This document shows positions 61,044 through 64,000 of a stretch of 64,000 nucleotides of DNA, one piece after another. Source of the DNA: Toxotes chatareus (Eukaryota > Chordata > Actinopteri > Toxotidae); contig CM028901.1 of NCBI GenBank assembly GCA_016801885.1, positions 13,899,095 to 13,963,094 of the forward strand, in the 5' to 3' direction. The position numbers were made by a program, and so were the translations under genes. Under the pieces are notes generated by a model. The model was not told the origin of the DNA. It was given only the letters and a program-made list of their open reading frames with translations, and searched no databases. The first letter of the stretch is position 1. Each line of letters starts with the position of its first letter.

Positions 61044-64000
61044 GTAAGAAATTATAGTTAGCTCGAGAGGGGGGAAAAAACGTAGAAACGGTGGGTTTTA
61101 TTTAGCTTGATTTTCTAGTTTCATCGTGCCAAAGTTGACTTTTGCTGACCGCTGAGCCCATTTTACCTTAATTACCAAAATCAGGGGTAGTCAGTAGATG
61201 TTATATTTGCCAGCTAACTTTAGCAAAGTTACCAAAACTTTTTGTTTCTAAAGCGAAACATAACACATTACTGACATTTTGTTACCGACCGTGGAAACAC
61301 GAGTTAGAAAGCTGAAGTTTGACATCTTTTTAACTTGACGTCTCATTTTGTTTGAGAAAGGGATTGAAGAGAACTACAAAAAAAAAAAAAAACACTTTAA
61401 AGCGACTTTTTTCCTCTCATGTTTGGTTCTGTTGTCTTCTCAACATTTGTTTTGGTTTATTCTGTGGAGATTGGGAAAGTCCGCTTGTTTGCACTGCGGT
61501 TTGTCCTGCTTCAGGAATTATTCCGGAAATCAACGTTGTTTTGAATCTTGGCAGAATAAAGCAGACCACAGCAGCAACAAAGACATGACACTTCATTTAA
61601 TAACACTGTTTTATTTGGAATAAATTATGTCACACTCAATGGTTTAATTTCTTCACGTTTAAAAACAAAAAAGGATTTTAAGATTATAAGAAAAATATTT
61701 TCAACAGGTTTGTTGCCAGTATAATAACTTACTGAACTGCCTTGTTATTTTACTCTTTGCAGCTGTATTTTGGATTTGTGGATAATCCCAATCCTCAGTC
61801 CGCTCTCCTCTCTCCTTTCACATTACCAGAGGAAGTTCAGAGGTCAGGGTCAAAACTAGAACTTGCTGTAATTTTGTGTCTTGCTGAAGGGCCCTTCAGC
61901 AGGGCAGGAGCTTGCCCACACTGCAACATTAACACGAAACACTTTTAAGGCCACTTCTGGCGCCTATTGTAGAGCTCAAGGGCCACTTTGTAAGCTAAAT
62001 CTCACTTGATCCTGGAAAGCCTGAAAGCTCCCCTGCCTGTAACCAAGAGGACAAGCCAAGAATGCTGTAGGTCAGTCAGTGCACGGCCCCTGTTGGCTGG
62101 AGCTCAAGCTGGTCTATTTTAAATTCCATCAGAACGGCCATTATGAAGCATATAGGGTTGGTAGAAAACACAGGGTGGATTACATAAATATCCCACATTA
62201 GTGCAAGTAACTTTAGTAGCCTACCTGGAAAATTTGTAATGTCTCAGGAATTTGAGATACACTCTAACATGCAGACATCTGTCTTGCCATCACATTTCTG
62301 TGTAAATGGATGAGGGTCAGATTTTAATGTAGTTACTTCTCCACAGCTGTCAGCGACTGCGGCTATATAGGCCGACCTGACTGCAATCCACCCAACTGAC
62401 TGTTCTCTCTACAAAATTTTACGTTAATGAGCTTCAAAACGTGTCCTGTTTAATTGCTCCACATTAAACAATGATAAAGCACAGCTCCAATGTGTACAAT
62501 AGAAGTGTGAAGGGCTTTGTACCATCGCTTTTATTATGAAGCAGCACTTGCCAGGATATACTGTTTACTGAACAGAAGTCAAAGTGTCTGAAAATAAGAA
62601 ACTTATAAAAAAACTTGGCATTTAAATGTTTTTCTTGTGTATTGTACGTGTTTTAAACCAGTCTGTTTTTAAATGCTATACCATTTCTTTCAAAATAAGC
62701 TAGTTTATTGTGACTGAGGCATTTTGACTAAAATTGGGCTTTTCCTGTGATCATTTTAAAGCTTTTAAAGCTCCCTGTAAATGCAGCTTGTGACCCACTT
62801 GTTGTAGAAGTAGTGTATTGTAGTATAGATTACCGGGTCTTCTCTAGGCTGCAGGGCACACATTCCTCACCAGCGCTGACCCATATCGGCCATGCCCGAC
62901 TTCCAGGTCTGACTCCAGCTTACGGGACCAAGTCGGGGATGTCAGGTGAATGCAGCTAACTGAGAGCTACCTGAGAGCTTCGTAGCATTTCACACAGATA
63001 CTGCCATTGGTGGGACTCTAGAGGCTTAGTCACTTTTCTTAAGATATCTGTGGGATTTTATTGAGGACAGACCTATTCAACTGCATGAGGACTGCCCCAT
63101 TTTTAAATGGCAGTGGCCTCCCTGCTCCTTACCCACTTCTCTGCTCTTATTGCCCTGGCTTGGTCGCCCTAGACGACCTACGCCGGCACACTGCCAGCGC
63201 CAAGGACCAGCCAGAGGGTGCTTGTCTGAAGCAAATAGCCTTTTTCCAGGGACTTCCTCAAACGGAGGCGTGTGACTGTGGCCCACAGTGAGACAAAATC
63301 CCTGTGAAAATGGGAATATTTCTTCCCTGTCATGATGCAGTTATTTCACCATAGCATGAAATTTGCTCTGTTATCTTTTCTCTTTCAGTGAGGAGTCTGA
63401 TTATGGGTGAGGCTTTTTCCCCTTCTGCTTTCACTGTTATGTTCTGCCATTGTTGTCAGACTTCCCAGTCCTCTGATATCATCAGACATTAGAAACGTGT
63501 TCAGTCAACTTCAGGCAAGTTACAGTGACACACTCCTGTCGGTCTTTTACTCTAATGGCTAAATGGTGTGTTTGATGTCTGTGCGAAGCAGTTGAATTGT
63601 TGAACTTTGCCTGCATCACGCCTGCCAAGAGTCAGAGACCCTTCTGGCAATGAGAACCATGTGGGATCAGTGTGCTTTTCTTCAGTTGCAGATGCAGGTG
63701 GTGTCTGACGTGATAGGCTACGTTCAAACTCACGGGCTCAGAGGATGGAAACCTTGTTTTCTGAAACATTGTGAGAGGAGCCAACGAGTCAGACACAGTG
63801 ACAGCAAGGCTGGCTTCTTGGCTGGCCTGCACTGTGAGTACACATACGTGAAGATGTATTCAGTGGATAGCCCCTGGGATCATAGAACAAGGATTACAAT
63901 ATGTTAGCATATCAGGGTCTTAACCTGCTGAGTGATTTATGCTTCCTGGTGGTGTTGAGGTTTATGTGTAGGTTTACCAAGAGGTTCCTGAATGTCGAGC
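61044..64000 (+). other. ldlrap1: ldlrap1 intron 1 (partial)
   Basis: I searched by eye for the PTB-domain exon that should follow and did not find it. Open frames at 62,747-62,959, 63,061-63,291 and 63,650-63,907 lack splice context or domains. The stretch holds a 20-bp palindrome at 61,882-61,901 and short A-runs. Confidence 0.6.
61882..61901. repeat. Perfect 20-bp palindrome in ldlrap1 intron 1
   Basis: The half-site TGCTGAAGGG (61,882-61,891) is followed without spacer by its exact complement CCCTTCAGCA (61,892-61,901). It could be a dimer-binding site or a chance inverted repeat. Confidence 0.7.

Noticed and set aside
63061..63291. 76-codon frame as a possible ldlrap1 exon
   Set aside because: The expected PTB-domain residues after GRHRK are absent and no acceptor in the required phase leads into it.
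1..64000. CRISPR arrays, operons, bacterial promoters, tRNA or rRNA genes
   Set aside because: The window is vertebrate nuclear DNA. Repeats seen are microsatellites or transposons, and no cloverleaf-type tRNA or rRNA sequence was recognised by eye; a tRNA scan was not possible.

Overview
This 64 kb window is vertebrate nuclear DNA, almost certainly from a percomorph-type teleost fish. The evidence is split genes with GT-AG introns, many CA/TG microsatellites, fish-type dispersed repeats and proteins that match vertebrate orthologues closely. Three genes are complete in coding sequence and one enters at the right edge. All exon boundaries were placed by eye from splice sites and reading-frame phase.

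Layout. Positions 1-25,010 are a gene-poor, AT-rich stretch in which I find no convincing exon. It holds microsatellites, worn repeats and blocks that look like regulatory DNA; the best is a cluster of five perfect POU octamers at 23,122-23,307. Positions 25,015-31,799 are a decayed BEL/Pao LTR retrotransposon on the minus strand. It has two LTRs, gag and pol remnants, and two copies of one hAT-type MITE nested inside it. Positions 31,800-39,180 are again mostly non-coding, with a possible CCAAT-box promoter and 5' exon near 33.4-33.75 kb.

The gene-rich right half starts with an E2F1/2/3-subfamily transcription factor (minus, coding 42,469-39,268) that contains a minor-spliceosome AT-AC intron. 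Next is srfbp1 (minus, coding 46,873-44,987). A compact head-to-head promoter with a perfect CRE (TGACGTCA) separates srfbp1 from maco1/macoilin (plus, coding 47,619-57,744, 11 coding exons, 678 aa). The first coding exon of ldlrap1 lies at 60,959-61,043 (plus) and the rest of that gene lies beyond the window.

How they fit together. As I recall, MACO1 and LDLRAP1 are neighbours on human 1p36.11 and E2F2 lies nearby on 1p36.12, so the order fits a conserved vertebrate block; SRFBP1 is elsewhere in human. These genes do not form a pathway: E2F acts in cell-cycle transcription, Srfbp1 in SRF regulation and ribosome biogenesis, macoilin in the neuronal ER, and Ldlrap1 in LDL-receptor endocytosis. 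I found no wholly new gene system. The most notable items are the POU-octamer cluster, the AT-AC intron, the altered pocket-protein motif of the E2F protein, a phase-compatible two-exon ORF inside a maco1 intron, and several perfect palindromes.
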